Shown here in pieces: positions 8,686-17,711 of a DNA stretch of 50,280 nt (position 1 is the first letter of the stretch; the number at the start of each line of letters is the position of its first letter). The stretch is taken from positions 1 through 50,280 of the forward strand of contig NZ_ARZY01000032.1 in NCBI RefSeq assembly GCF_000568405.1, given 5' to 3'. This DNA comes from Catenovulum agarivorans DS-2 (GTDB taxonomy: Bacteria > Pseudomonadota > Gammaproteobacteria > Enterobacterales > Alteromonadaceae). A program made the position numbers and the translations under genes. The notes under the pieces are model-generated. The model had not been told where the DNA came from and did no database searches. It saw only the letters and a program-made list of their open reading frames with translations.

Positions 8686-10248
8686 TTACCACCAAGTTGT
8701 ATAGAAAGTAACAAGGATAATAGTGCAGCCTAGCGCCGCTAGGTTAAATCCTTTTGTGGTTGAAAAGTTGACTTCTGACAACGCAACCGTGTCCGAACTG
8801 GTGTAACCTTTGTTTCGCAATGAAACTATAGCTGTTACAACCAAGCATAGAACAAACACTAAACCGATGCGGTCCATAAACGGCAACTCAGGCCAAATAA
8901 ATCTTAATGCAACCGACGCAACTGCTGAACAAATCGCAGCTGCTAATGCGCCTTCCGATGTGGTCTTCGACCAGAACATACCCATTAAGAATATTGCAGT
9001 GATACCTGGCGAGAACAAGCCGGTGAATTCCTGAATGTATTGGAATGCTTGATCAAATTTACCTAACAAAGGCTCAGCCATTAAATAAGCGATAATGAGT
9101 GACAGTACAGTGGCTAATCGACCAACGGTAATATAATGATGTTGGTTTTTATTTGGCTTCAGTGGCTTGTATATATCCATGGTAAATATGGTTGAAATAC
9201 TATTGGTCATAGAAGCAAGAGAAGACACTATCGCGGCAACTAATGCTGCAAATACCAAACCTTTAATACCCTCTGGCATTAAGTTCATCATAGAAGGATA
9301 AGCTTGGTCCGGTTTGACTAAATCTGGATACAAAATCACCGCAGCAATACCTGGCAATACCACTATTAATGGCATTAGCAGTTTTAAGTAAGCAGCAAAG
9401 GCGATACCTTTTTGCGCTTCTTTTAAATCTTTTGCAGCTAGAGCACGTTGAATAATGTATTGATTAAAACCCCAATAACCAATATTCATCACCCATAAAC
9501 CACCGACTAATACAGATATACCCGGCAGGCTCATATAGTTTGGATTGTCAGAAGATAAAATCATGTCGAAGTGACCAGGTGCTTTGTCAGTTAAAATACT
9601 GAAACCAGCAACAATACCATCCCCTTCAGCAATTAAATCAAGTGCCAAGTAACTTAATAACAAACCACCAAATACCAACAATACCACTTGGATAATGTCT
9701 GTATAAGCAACGGCTTTTAAGCCGCCGTAGGTTGAATAAGCGACCGAAAACACAGCTAAAAACATCATACCGTAACCCCAGCCAATGCCTGTAACTGTTT
9801 CGATTGCCAACCCGCCTAACCATAAAACTGAAGTCAGGTTTACAAAGATATACACAGCGAGCCAAAATAGTGCGAGGGTCGTTTTTATACGGCTATCAAA
9901 ACGCTGCTCTAAATATTGCGGCATTGTATATATTTGGTTTTTTAAGAAGATGGGTAATAAATATTTACCGACTAATACTAGGGTAATAGCCGCCATCCAT
10001 TCGTAAGATGCAATGGCTAAACCAATCGCGTAACCTGAGCCTGACATACCTATGATTTGTTCGGCTGAGATATTTGATGCAATCAGTGACGCGCCAATGG
10101 CCCACCAAGGCAGTGCTCGACCAGCCAAAAAGTAATCTTTGGTGTCTTTTTCATGGTTTTTCTCGTCGCGCGAAATCCACAATGCAATTGCCAATAAGGC
10201 AACTGCGTAGATAACCACAACGGCTATATCAACATTAGCTAAGTTCAT
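8686..10248 (-). CDS. Sodium/sugar symporter of the SSS family (vSGLT-like, galactose type)
   Basis: A 520-residue inner-membrane symporter with about 14 helices. It closely resembles the Vibrio Na+/galactose transporter vSGLT along its length: N-terminal DYFLAGRALPWWAIGASLIASNISAEQ, then YWGFNQYIIQRALAAKDLKEAQKG, and AALVAAIVSSLASMTNS around the sodium site. It probably imports D-galactose released by the locus glycosidases, powered by Na+. It lies 19 bp downstream of the mannitol-dehydrogenase-family gene and forms an operon with it. A strong bidirectional terminator follows. The ATG has an AGGAATAAC ribosome site. Confidence 0.9.
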   Translation of the reverse strand: MNLANVDIAVVVIYAVALLAIALWISRDEKNHEKDTKDYFLAGRALPWWAIGASLIASNISAEQIIGMSGSGYAIGLAIASYEWMAAITLVLVGKYLLPIFLKNQIYTMPQYLEQRFDSRIKTTLALFWLAVYIFVNLTSVLWLGGLAIETVTGIGWGYGMMFLAVFSVAYSTYGGLKAVAYTDIIQVVLLVFGGLLLSYLALDLIAEGDGIVAGFSILTDKAPGHFDMILSSDNPNYMSLPGISVLVGGLWVMNIGYWGFNQYIIQRALAAKDLKEAQKGIAFAAYLKLLMPLIVVLPGIAAVILYPDLVKPDQAYPSMMNLMPEGIKGLVFAALVAAIVSSLASMTNSISTIFTMDIYKPLKPNKNQHHYITVGRLATVLSLIIAYLMAEPLLGKFDQAFQYIQEFTGLFSPGITAIFLMGMFWSKTTSEGALAAAICSAVASVALRFIWPELPFMDRIGLVFVLCLVVTAIVSLRNKGYTSSDTVALSEVNFSTTKGFNLAALGCTIILVTFYTTWW

Positions 10249-10267
10249 TATGTTATTCCTATTATTA

Positions 10268-11734
10268 TTAAGCTAGTGCTCGCCAAGGGAATTGACCCTG
10301 CTGCAAGGCTGGCTGCAGCTGCTTGTAGCCTTGGGTAAATGCCTCAACAAATACTGGGTTTTCAGCCAAGTCTTGCGGAAATACGCTATCGAGTGATAAA
10401 AATAGTTTCGCGTCATGCGTTGGCTCATCATTACATTGCTTGGCAATTGCAAATAATGCTTGTGCAAGTGGATCGACCAATTCTGCTTGTGCCATATAAC
10501 GTTTTCTGCAGAATAAACACCAAGCTGCCAAAGCAACAGATAAGTGTTTAACGGGTAAGTTATTGGCTAAATTATGGCTGACAATCGGGATAATTCGCAT
10601 TGGTAGTTTTTGCGAGCCATCCCAAGCAATTTGTGCCAGTAAGTGGCGGATAGCTGGGTTGCGAAAACGCTGTAAAATGTCTTGGCTATATGCCTGTACA
10701 TCCAGCTCCTTAGGGGCAACAAAAGATGGAATTACTTCTTGCAGAATAAGTTGGCTAATAAATTCAACTAAGGCAGGCTGCTGCATTGCATCGTGTACAG
10801 TTTCAAGGTCTGCCAATACGCCAATGTAGGCCATTGTTGAATGTGGGCAGTTTAATAAACGCAGTTTAGCGTTTTCAAATCCTTGTACATCCGAAGTGAG
10901 GGTTGCGCCAACTTTTTGCCACTGTGGTGCATCAGCTGGCAGGGTGTCTTCTATTACCCATTGGACAAAAGATTCACGTTTAATCGGCCAATTATCTGCA
11001 AGTTTAATTTGCTCTGCCACTTGTGCACGAAGTGCATCGTCAGTTGCCGGTGTAATGCTGTCAACCATGGTACAAGGGCTAAGTAAATTTTCATCTAACC
11101 AGCTTGCCAGAGCGGGATCTTTTTGTTGGGCAAATTGAATTATCGCCTGGCGTAATTTTTTTCCATTGTCGGTTACATTGTCACAGCTCAAAACTGTAAA
11201 AGGTTTAAGCCCTAAGGTTTTTCGCTCAGCTAGTGCCGCTGTTAATAAGCCTATTGCAGTCACAGCTTGCTGACCTTGCAGGTCTTGCTGTATGTCTGGA
11301 TTTTGCAGATCAAGTTCACCTGCTAGATTCAAACAATAGCCTTTTTCTGTGATTGTCATTGAAACTAATTTTGTTGTTGACGCTGTTAGTCGTTTGAATA
11401 CCTGCGGGTAATCTTGTGCAGCAACCAATACTTCTTTAATAGAGCCAATAACTTCGTAAGCTGTTTGCTTGTCTAGTTCAGCTAAGGTGTAAAAACCATC
11501 TTGTGGGTTGAGGGCTTGACTGACTCCTGCCGAACGCATCGAAACACAGCTTATAGCCCAATCCCCACCAAATTGTTGCATTAATTTATGGGTATACCAT
11601 GCTTGATGGCCTCTGAAAAATGCGCCTGGACCCAAATGCACTATACCTATTTCAGGTTGTTGTGAAGCAAAGCGGTATGTTGGTATGGAGATACCTTCTA
11701 TTGATTGAACGGTTTTCGATTGCAATTGTTGCAT
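10268..11734 (-). CDS. Mannitol-dehydrogenase-family hexuronate reductase (UxuB-like; likely tagaturonate reductase here)
   Basis: A 488-residue NAD(H)-dependent polyol dehydrogenase of the long-chain mannitol dehydrogenase family. IVHLGPGAFFRGHQAWYTH at the N-terminus is the nucleotide-binding start typical of UxuB and mannitol 2-dehydrogenase. MTITEKGYC and VLSCDNV follow. The catalytic pattern K290-x4-N295-x2-H298 is intact. It resembles fructuronate reductase (UxuB) more than the classical tagaturonate reductase (UxaB). The neighbours encode the steps before (LgoD, making tagaturonate) and after (UxaA, using altronate), so I infer reduction of D-tagaturonate to D-altronate. Fructuronate or mannitol oxidoreduction remains possible. 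It is first in an operon with the symporter. Confidence 0.82.
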   Translation of the reverse strand: MQQLQSKTVQSIEGISIPTYRFASQQPEIGIVHLGPGAFFRGHQAWYTHKLMQQFGGDWAISCVSMRSAGVSQALNPQDGFYTLAELDKQTAYEVIGSIKEVLVAAQDYPQVFKRLTASTTKLVSMTITEKGYCLNLAGELDLQNPDIQQDLQGQQAVTAIGLLTAALAERKTLGLKPFTVLSCDNVTDNGKKLRQAIIQFAQQKDPALASWLDENLLSPCTMVDSITPATDDALRAQVAEQIKLADNWPIKRESFVQWVIEDTLPADAPQWQKVGATLTSDVQGFENAKLRLLNCPHSTMAYIGVLADLETVHDAMQQPALVEFISQLILQEVIPSFVAPKELDVQAYSQDILQRFRNPAIRHLLAQIAWDGSQKLPMRIIPIVSHNLANNLPVKHLSVALAAWCLFCRKRYMAQAELVDPLAQALFAIAKQCNDEPTHDAKLFLSLDSVFPQDLAENPVFVEAFTQGYKQLQPALQQGQFPWRALA

Positions 11735-12065
11735 AGCCGTATTCCTATTTATTTGTGAATATACTCAAAAATAATACATAATTTATATTCACTTGTTAAT
11801 GTTTATATATGGAATTTGGTTGTTTTTTTGTGGTTTAATGTTAACCAAATTGGTTTTATTTTCAACATTTTATTTATAACTCTTTGATTATTAGTTATTT
11901 GTGTAAAAAATGGCTGATTCATTCAAAGGCAGGTTTGCAGTGTTTTTTTAGATCTCATATTAAAATTACGAAATTCACAAGTGAAAATAATAATTGATCT
12001 TTGTGCATATTTGATTATAGTGAGCATATTAAAAGAAACAATTTGTTAAATTGGGTGTAACACAT
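11735..12065. promoter_or_regulatory. Divergent AT-rich promoter region with TTCACTTGT-type inverted half-sites
   Basis: A gap of about 330 bp between the divergent reductase and GH29 genes. It holds a 9-bp inverted repeat, GTGAATATA at 11755-11763 and its complement at 11784-11792. TTCACTTGT at 11788-11796 recurs inverted at 11977-11985, inside TTCACAAGTGAA (11974-11985). TGTGAATATACTCAAA (11756 onward) matches a CRP half-site plus most of the second half. These look like operator or CRP-type sites for the divergent pair. The binding proteins are not identifiable here, and I saw no small gene in the gap. Confidence 0.4.
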
Positions 12066-13652
12066 ATGGCAGGTTTAAAAAACAAATTTATTCAAAGCTC
12101 TGTTGCTTTAGCAATATTAACGGCTATCAGTGGTTGTGGTAGCACATCACCTTCTGGCGAATCTAACCACGCTGCAAATTCAGAGCACGCAGACAAGTTG
12201 GCTCAAATCGAAGAAGTTGCTAATCAAGGGCCATATAAGGCTTCGTTTGATTCCTTTACACAGTATGAAATTCCAGCTTGGTATCAAGATGCCAAATTCG
12301 GCATCTTCATTCACTGGGGCGTATATTCAGTACCTGCATATAATGGCGAATGGTACCCGCGCAAAATGTATCGTGATGAAAAATGGTCAGATGAAAAAGA
12401 GCATCATGCTAAAACTTGGGGCCCGCAAACTGAGTTTGGTTACAAAGACTTTGTGCCAATGTTTAAAGCTGAAAAATTTAATGCCGATGAGTGGTTACGC
12501 ATAATTAAAAATTCAGGTGCTAAATATATTGTTCCTGTTGCCGAGCATCATGACGGCTTTTCAATGTACGATAATTCTTACACCCGTTGGGACTCGGTTG
12601 AAATGGGGCCAAAACGCGACATTATTGGTGAATTAAAAGTTGCGACGGAAAAAGCTGGATTACACTTTGGTTTGTCTAGCCATAGAGCTGAGAACTGGTG
12701 GTTTTTTGATGGTGGTCGAGAGATGCCGTCTGATGTGCAAGATGATGCATACCGAGATTTATATGGCCCGGCGGTCAATAAAGCGTCAACCGAAGCTGGC
12801 ATAACGCCTGTTTCACAAGAATTCCTAGACGATTGGTTATTAAGAACCGTTGAGTTGGTTGACAAATATGAGCCTGAACTGATCTGGTTCGACTGGTGGA
12901 TCGCACAAAAGCAATTCCATGAACATGTACAAAAGTTTACCGGTTATTACTATAACAAAGGGGTAAATTGGGATCGCATGCCTGCATTAAATTATAAAGA
13001 ACATCATGATTTACGTTCTTTCAAACCAGGTAGTGCAGTACTGGATATTGAACGCGGCGCAATGACGGATATTCATCCGCACTTTTGGCAAACTGATACT
13101 TCGGTTTCTAAATCTTCTTGGGGTTATGTGACCAACCATAAATATCGTGATGCCAACTCATTAGTTGATGACATGGTCGACATTATTAGTAAGAACGGTT
13201 CGTTATTACTCAATATTGGTCCCAAACCAGATGGCACTATTCCTGACGAAGAAATCAAGCTTCTGGCGGAAATTGGCGACTGGTTAAAAATGAATGGTGA
13301 AGCAATTTACGAAACTCGCCCTTGGGTTGTGTTTGGTGAAGGTGAAACTGAAGTTCCAGACGGTAAGCATGCAAATGATGCTGAAAAACACCGTAAAGAC
13401 TTTAACAGCAGTGATATTCGTTTTACCAAAAATGGTAATACAGTTTATGCAACTGTATTAGCTTGGCCTGGTAGCGGCAAAGAAATTACTATCCGCGCGG
13501 TTAACAAGCAGAATTTGCCTCAGAAAATTAAAAGCGTATCTATGATTGGCGCCGGTGAACTTGCTTTTAGCCAGACCGACAAAGGGTTAAAAGTGGTACT
13601 GCCAAATCAATCGCCTTCAAAATATGCGCAAGTCATTAAAATTAAGATTTAG
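12066..13652 (+). CDS. GH29 exo-glycosidase lipoprotein (alpha-L-fucosidase family; likely alpha-L-galactosidase)
   Basis: A 528-residue lipoprotein with lipobox ISGC. The (beta/alpha)8 GH29 domain opens with AWYQDAKFGIFIHWGVYSVP and has EHHDGFSMY. The nucleophile is D276 in LIWFDWW. A C-terminal beta-sandwich begins near residue 440. I start it at the ATG at 12066, preceded by GGGTG. A TTG at 12051 would add five residues with a poorer site. GH29 enzymes remove alpha-L-fucose, and some accept L-galactose, which differs only by a 6-hydroxyl. With porphyranase-type enzymes and a full L-galactose route next door, L-galactose is the more likely product. It is divergent from the reductase/symporter operon. 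Confidence 0.88.
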   Translation: MAGLKNKFIQSSVALAILTAISGCGSTSPSGESNHAANSEHADKLAQIEEVANQGPYKASFDSFTQYEIPAWYQDAKFGIFIHWGVYSVPAYNGEWYPRKMYRDEKWSDEKEHHAKTWGPQTEFGYKDFVPMFKAEKFNADEWLRIIKNSGAKYIVPVAEHHDGFSMYDNSYTRWDSVEMGPKRDIIGELKVATEKAGLHFGLSSHRAENWWFFDGGREMPSDVQDDAYRDLYGPAVNKASTEAGITPVSQEFLDDWLLRTVELVDKYEPELIWFDWWIAQKQFHEHVQKFTGYYYNKGVNWDRMPALNYKEHHDLRSFKPGSAVLDIERGAMTDIHPHFWQTDTSVSKSSWGYVTNHKYRDANSLVDDMVDIISKNGSLLLNIGPKPDGTIPDEEIKLLAEIGDWLKMNGEAIYETRPWVVFGEGETEVPDGKHANDAEKHRKDFNSSDIRFTKNGNTVYATVLAWPGSGKEITIRAVNKQNLPQKIKSVSMIGAGELAFSQTDKGLKVVLPNQSPSKYAQVIKIKI

Positions 13653-13671
13653 TGTTTAGTGTGTGTAGTGC

Positions 13672-13711
13672 GGCCCTCGGGTGTTGGATAAATACTCGTT
13701 GGGCCTTTTTT
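13672..13711 (+). terminator. Terminator of the GH29 gene
   Basis: GGCCC pairs with GGGCC, extended by CGGGT/ACTCG with one mismatch across an AT-rich loop. TTTTTT follows on the plus strand, shortly after the GH29 stop codon. Confidence 0.6.
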
Positions 13712-13743
13712 ACACTTTATTGTCTCTAAGTTTCTTCGAGTGG

Positions 13744-13787
13744 AACCTCTCATTTACTACTTTTAGATTAGTCGTTTATGAGAGGTT
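13744..13787. terminator. Second hairpin in the convergent gap
   Basis: A perfect 10-bp inverted repeat, AACCTCTCAT and its complement, with a 24-nt loop and T-rich flank. It lies 18 bp beyond the stop codon of the minus-strand secreted protein gene and probably serves as its terminator. Confidence 0.5.
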
Positions 13788-13804
13788 TTCGTTTATCTGG
13801 TTGA

Positions 13805-14458
13805 TTAAGATTTACAGCCTTTGCTGCCTTTGGGTAGTGCTACAAGTCCTATATTAGCTACTTCAATGTCGAGCTTCCCTTGTGTCGAAATACTAACAAT
13901 GTTGGTGACTTGGCTAAAATCCATGGTACTTTTGTGACTAAAACAATTGAGCGGTAAGGTCAGCATGCTCCACTCTTGCTCTGGAAGCTTTTTTAACTGA
14001 TGCTTAATTGGGATTTTCCCTGAGCATTTATTAGAATACTTACATTGCATTGAAATAAACACGTTTTCAGAAGGTGATCTGTTTACTTTTAACTCAATTG
14101 CTATCGCTGCTTGATCTTCTACCTGTGCAATATCTATTTTGTGTTTACCCAGTGCAAAAAACGAATCGTTTAAAGTATTACCGCCCCACTGATTTTTAAC
14201 TTTTTTACCTTTCCAAGTAATTCGCAGAGCATCATTGTTTCCATCCTTACTGCTCGGCTCAACCAATAAGTTGCCGCGAGGTGTTTTTGCTTGCTGATTT
14301 TCCACTGGCACAAAGTAGTTTAAAGCATTTCCAACATATGCTTGCCACTGAGGAACAGCTTGGCCTGACTGGATATAGCTTACCAATGGGTCTTGGGCGA
14401 ATGATGTGCTTGAGCCGCATACTGCGATCCCAAATAATATTGATTTATATAGTTTCAT
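13805..14458 (-). CDS. Secreted single-domain protein resembling the ExoP galactose-binding-like module
   Basis: A 217-residue exported protein with a signal peptide ending near STSFAQ (about residue 22). The mature part resembles the accessory galactose-binding-like beta-sandwich found at the C-terminus of marine GH3 glucan exo-hydrolases of the ExoP type (LRITWKGKK, SMQCKYSNKCSG, WSMLTLPLNCF). No GH3 catalytic domain is present. It is therefore a free-standing module, probably glycan-binding in the periplasm or outside the cell. The cysteines in CKYSNKC could pair. It has a strong AAGGTGGAG ribosome site and its own promoter region. The domain match is from memory of the family and is moderate; the ligand is unknown. 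Confidence 0.55.
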   Translation of the reverse strand: MKLYKSILFGIAVCGSSTSFAQDPLVSYIQSGQAVPQWQAYVGNALNYFVPVENQQAKTPRGNLLVEPSSKDGNNDALRITWKGKKVKNQWGGNTLNDSFFALGKHKIDIAQVEDQAAIAIELKVNRSPSENVFISMQCKYSNKCSGKIPIKHQLKKLPEQEWSMLTLPLNCFSHKSTMDFSQVTNIVSISTQGKLDIEVANIGLVALPKGSKGCKS

Positions 14459-14734
14459 AGCTCCACCTTTTTTGTATGTAAATTTAATGTGTTGAATATA
14501 ATTGTTGCATAATGGTTATAAATAAGTCAATTTTCATTGGTTTATTGCTCGGGTATTATGTATATCTAATTGATATTACGTGATTTTGTTTATGTGTTAC
14601 CTGTGAAATTTAAAGGGTTTTATCGAGGTTAAATATGAAATCTTCTGTTTATATGGAAAAATAGTGCTGGTATTTTTGCTGGTCAATGTTAAGATTGATC
14701 TATTAACGCTATTTTTTATTGGGAGATTGCTCAC

Positions 14735-15748
14735 ATGAGATCTATTGTATGTGTCGAGCCAGGCAAATTAGAAAGCCAAATAAAGGACAAGCCAGTTGCT
14801 GCTTCAGGTGAAGTATTAGTTAAGATTAAATCAATTGGTATTTGTGGTACGGATATTCACGCATTTGGCGGCAACCAACCTTTTTTTAGCTATCCAAGAG
14901 TTTTAGGACATGAGCTATCGGGCGAAATTGAAGCCGTTGGTGAGGGTGTAGATTTACCAATTGGCCAGGCCGTTTATGTTATTCCTTATATAAGCTGTGG
15001 TAAATGTGTCGCTTGCCGAAAAGGTAAAACTAATTGTTGTAGTAATATCGAAGTTATTGGTGTTCACCGCGATGGTGGCATGTGCGAATATTTAGCAGTA
15101 CCCGCTTCTGCAGTCGTAAAAGCAGATGGCCTGTCATTTAATGATATGGCGGTAGTTGAATGTTTAGCAATTGGTGCGCATGCGGTTCGACGTGCACAAA
15201 TTAGCCAACAAGATACCGTTCTTGTGTTGGGCGCTGGGCCAATTGGTATTGGTGCATTACAATTTGCTCAAGAAGCTGGGGCGAAAGTTTTAGTTGCCGA
15301 TGTTAAGCAAGAAAAACTCGACTTTTGTCGTAAAGAATACCAAGTTGATGGTGTTGTTGATGTAACTGCTGATGTTGAAGCTCAGTTAAGAGATTTGACA
15401 CAAGGTGATTTTCCTTCTGTTATTATCGATTGTACTGGCAATCTAAAAGCAATGCAGTCTGCTTTCACCCAACTCGCACATGGTGGCACAATCGTATTTG
15501 TCAGCGTCGTTAAAGGTGACGTATCTTTTACTGATACGGAGTTTCATAAACGTGAAACAACTTTGTTAGGTAGCCGTAATGCGACCCTTGAAGATTTTGA
15601 GCATGTTGTAGCTTGTCTAAAAGCTGGAACCGTTAAAAGTAGTGCGTTAATTACCCACACAACTAAATTTAGTGGTTTAGTTGAAAGCTTTACCCAATGG
15701 GTCAAACCTGAAAGTGGTGTCATTAAAGCAGTAGTAGAGATGGATTAA
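14735..15748 (+). CDS. lgoD: Zinc-dependent L-galactonate 5-dehydrogenase
   Basis: A 337-residue medium-chain zinc dehydrogenase closely resembling E. coli LgoD (YjjN), which oxidises L-galactonate to D-tagaturonate. Shared stretches include GICGTDIHAFGGNQPFFSYP, the catalytic zinc region C37-GTD-x-H42 with G58-H-E60, and HRDGGMCEYL. FHKRETTLLGSRNATLEDF near the C-terminus also matches. The structural zinc lobe C-x2-C-x2-C-x7-C (CGKCVACRKGKTNC) is complete, and VLGAGPIGIG is the NAD-binding loop. It is the first gene of a three-gene operon with a lactonase (4 bp gap) and an aldo/keto reductase. That order gives an L-galactose to tagaturonate module. Ribosome site GGGAG. Confidence 0.88.
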   Translation: MRSIVCVEPGKLESQIKDKPVAASGEVLVKIKSIGICGTDIHAFGGNQPFFSYPRVLGHELSGEIEAVGEGVDLPIGQAVYVIPYISCGKCVACRKGKTNCCSNIEVIGVHRDGGMCEYLAVPASAVVKADGLSFNDMAVVECLAIGAHAVRRAQISQQDTVLVLGAGPIGIGALQFAQEAGAKVLVADVKQEKLDFCRKEYQVDGVVDVTADVEAQLRDLTQGDFPSVIIDCTGNLKAMQSAFTQLAHGGTIVFVSVVKGDVSFTDTEFHKRETTLLGSRNATLEDFEHVVACLKAGTVKSSALITHTTKFSGLVESFTQWVKPESGVIKAVVEMD

Positions 15749-15752
15749 AACC

Positions 15753-16583
15753 ATGAAGATTGATTCGCACCAACATTTTTGGCGTTATAACCAAGCAGAT
15801 TATGGCTGGATTGGCGAGCAAGAGCAGGTGCTAAAACGAGACTTTTTACCCAGCGATTTAGCCCCTATATTATCAAGCAACCAGCTGGATGCTTGTGTAG
15901 CGGTACAGGCGCGTCAATCAGACTCTGAAACTCAATGGTTAATCGAGCTAGCTAACGACAACTCATTTATTAAAGCTGTCGTTGGTTGGATCGATATTGC
16001 AGCTGATACCTTGTCAGAACAATTAGCGCAATATGCTTCCCATCCCGTGCTAAAAGGTTTTAGGCATGTGATCCAAGATGAACCTGACGCTAACTTCATG
16101 TTAAGGCCTGAGTTTATTCGTGGCCTTAAAGTTTTAGCCAAGCATGATTATTGTTACGACTTACTGATTTTTGCCAAACAATTACCTCAAGCGATTGAAT
16201 TGGTTAAGAGCATACCTGAACTACCTATTGTGGTTGATCATATTGCGAAACCCGAAATTGCCGCTGATATAGGCTTTGCACAATGGCAAACATATATGCA
16301 GCAAATTGCAGATTGCCCTAATACCATGTGTAAAGTATCAGGCATGGTGACCGAAGCGGATCATCAAAACTGGCAAGCTGAAGATTTTCAAAAATACCTA
16401 GCGGCGGTATTCGATGCTTTTGGCCCGCAGCGGATCATGTTTGGATCAGATTGGCCTGTGTGTTTGTTGGCTGCTGAGTATTCACAAGTTAAAGCAATTG
16501 TTGAAGACTTTGTAAAAACAAATTATCCGCAACAATTTGCTGCGATATTTGGTGGCAACGCGCAAACTTTCTATCGAATTTAA
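15753..16583 (+). CDS. Amidohydrolase-family sugar lactonase (likely L-galactono-1,4-lactonase)
   Basis: A 276-residue cytosolic TIM-barrel hydrolase of the amidohydrolase-2 group, close to L-rhamnono/L-fuconolactonases. The metal motif is H6-Q-H8 in DSHQHFWRY. VVDHIAKP and MFGSDWPV near the C-terminus supply the later histidine and the catalytic aspartate. The family opens aldonolactones. Between an aldose dehydrogenase and L-galactonate dehydrogenase, the natural substrate is L-galactono-lactone; L-fucono-lactone is the main alternative. It starts 4 bp after the lgoD stop with no strong ribosome site, so it is probably translationally coupled. Confidence 0.82.
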   Translation: MKIDSHQHFWRYNQADYGWIGEQEQVLKRDFLPSDLAPILSSNQLDACVAVQARQSDSETQWLIELANDNSFIKAVVGWIDIAADTLSEQLAQYASHPVLKGFRHVIQDEPDANFMLRPEFIRGLKVLAKHDYCYDLLIFAKQLPQAIELVKSIPELPIVVDHIAKPEIAADIGFAQWQTYMQQIADCPNTMCKVSGMVTEADHQNWQAEDFQKYLAAVFDAFGPQRIMFGSDWPVCLLAAEYSQVKAIVEDFVKTNYPQQFAAIFGGNAQTFYRI

Positions 16584-16609
16584 CTTATTAATTTCCTCTA
16601 GCTGACAGT

Positions 16610-17617
16610 ATGAATAAATTACCTAAAATCATTTTTGGCACCAGTAGTCTCGGTAACTTGTTTGTTGAATTAGATAATGCAACCAAATGCCAACTGGTTA
16701 AAGCTGCGATCGACAATAGCCCTGAACAGATTATTTTTGATAGTGCCGGCAAGTATGGTGCAGGTTTGGCGCTTGAAAGTTTGGCAGGGTGTTTGGCTGA
16801 ATTGGCAGTTGCGCCAGGGAAAATCAAGATTAGTAATAAACTGGGTTGGAAACGTGTGCCGCTGACAACAGACGAACCGACTTTCGAACCGGATGCTTGG
16901 ATTAACCTTAAGCACGATGCTGTACAAGATATTTCTTATCAGGGCATTTTAGATTGTTACCAACAAGGTAATGAATTGTTGTCGCCTTACAGTGCTGACA
17001 TTGTTTCAGTGCATGACCCAGATGAATATCTAGCGGCTGCTGCTGATGAATCTGACCTAGAGCGGCGAAAAGCCGATGTACTCGGCGCATACAAAGCACT
17101 GCAAATGCTGCGCGATTCTGGACAAGTTGAATCTATAGGCGTGGGTGCAAAAGATGTATCGGTAATCGACTTTATCAGCGAGCATGTGCAGTTAGACTGG
17201 GCTATGTTTGCTTGTTCTCTTACCCCGTACACTCACAAAAAATCGACGTTAGATTTATTGGTTAAATTGGGTAGACAAGGTGTGACTGTAATCAACTCTG
17301 CGGTATTTAATGCAGGGTTTTTGCTTGGCAGTGATAATCTCGATTACAAAAAAGTATCGCGGCAAACCCATCCTGCACAATTCGCGTGGCGAGATAAATT
17401 CAATCAATTGTGTGACGAATTCCAAATTCATCCAGCGCAAGCGTGTGTGCAATTCTCCTTTTTGTTCAAGCAAGTGCAATCTATTGCATTGAATTCAAGT
17501 TCAGCTAAGCGGATTAAGAGCAATATTATGCTAACGGAAGCTGAAATCCCTATGCAGTTTTGGCAAGCCATGGCTGATCAAGGGTTGATTGACCAGCAAG
17601 TTTTTGCCTATATTTGA
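16610..17617 (+). CDS. Aldo/keto reductase, likely L-galactose (L-fucose) 1-dehydrogenase
   Basis: A 335-residue cytosolic aldo/keto reductase of the D-threo-aldose / L-fucose / L-galactose dehydrogenase type. The catalytic tetrad is visible as D44, Y49 (FDSAGKYG), K77 (SNKLGW) and H135 (VSVHDPDEY). The C-terminal NAD(P)-binding part contains SSSAKRIKSN. The family oxidises the anomeric carbon of L-galactose or L-fucose to a 1,4- or 1,5-lactone, which fits the adjacent lactonase gene. It lies 26 bp downstream of the lactonase as the third gene of the operon. Two hairpins follow its stop. The exact sugar (L-galactose or L-fucose) is inferred from lgoD and uxaA. Confidence 0.8.
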   Translation: MNKLPKIIFGTSSLGNLFVELDNATKCQLVKAAIDNSPEQIIFDSAGKYGAGLALESLAGCLAELAVAPGKIKISNKLGWKRVPLTTDEPTFEPDAWINLKHDAVQDISYQGILDCYQQGNELLSPYSADIVSVHDPDEYLAAAADESDLERRKADVLGAYKALQMLRDSGQVESIGVGAKDVSVIDFISEHVQLDWAMFACSLTPYTHKKSTLDLLVKLGRQGVTVINSAVFNAGFLLGSDNLDYKKVSRQTHPAQFAWRDKFNQLCDEFQIHPAQACVQFSFLFKQVQSIALNSSSAKRIKSNIMLTEAEIPMQFWQAMADQGLIDQQVFAYI

Positions 17618-17627
17618 GGTTACATAT

Positions 17628-17655
17628 AAAGGTATGTTGGTGTTTACATACCTTT
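17628..17655. terminator. Hairpin after the aldo/keto reductase gene
   Basis: A perfect 10-bp stem (AAAGGTATGT and complement) with an 8-nt loop, 11 bp after the stop codon. It probably acts together with the stronger terminator that follows. Confidence 0.55.
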
Positions 17656-17665
17656 AAGGTTATTA

Positions 17666-17696
17666 AAAAAGGCCGCATTACTCATGCGGCCTTTTT
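17666..17696. terminator. Bidirectional rho-independent terminator
   Basis: AAAAAGGCCGCAT and its complement form a 13-bp stem with a 5-nt loop, an A-run on one side and a T-run on the other. It lies between the convergent aldo/keto reductase and uxaA genes. Confidence 0.9.
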
Positions 17697-17711
17697 GTTT
17701 GGCTAAATAAT

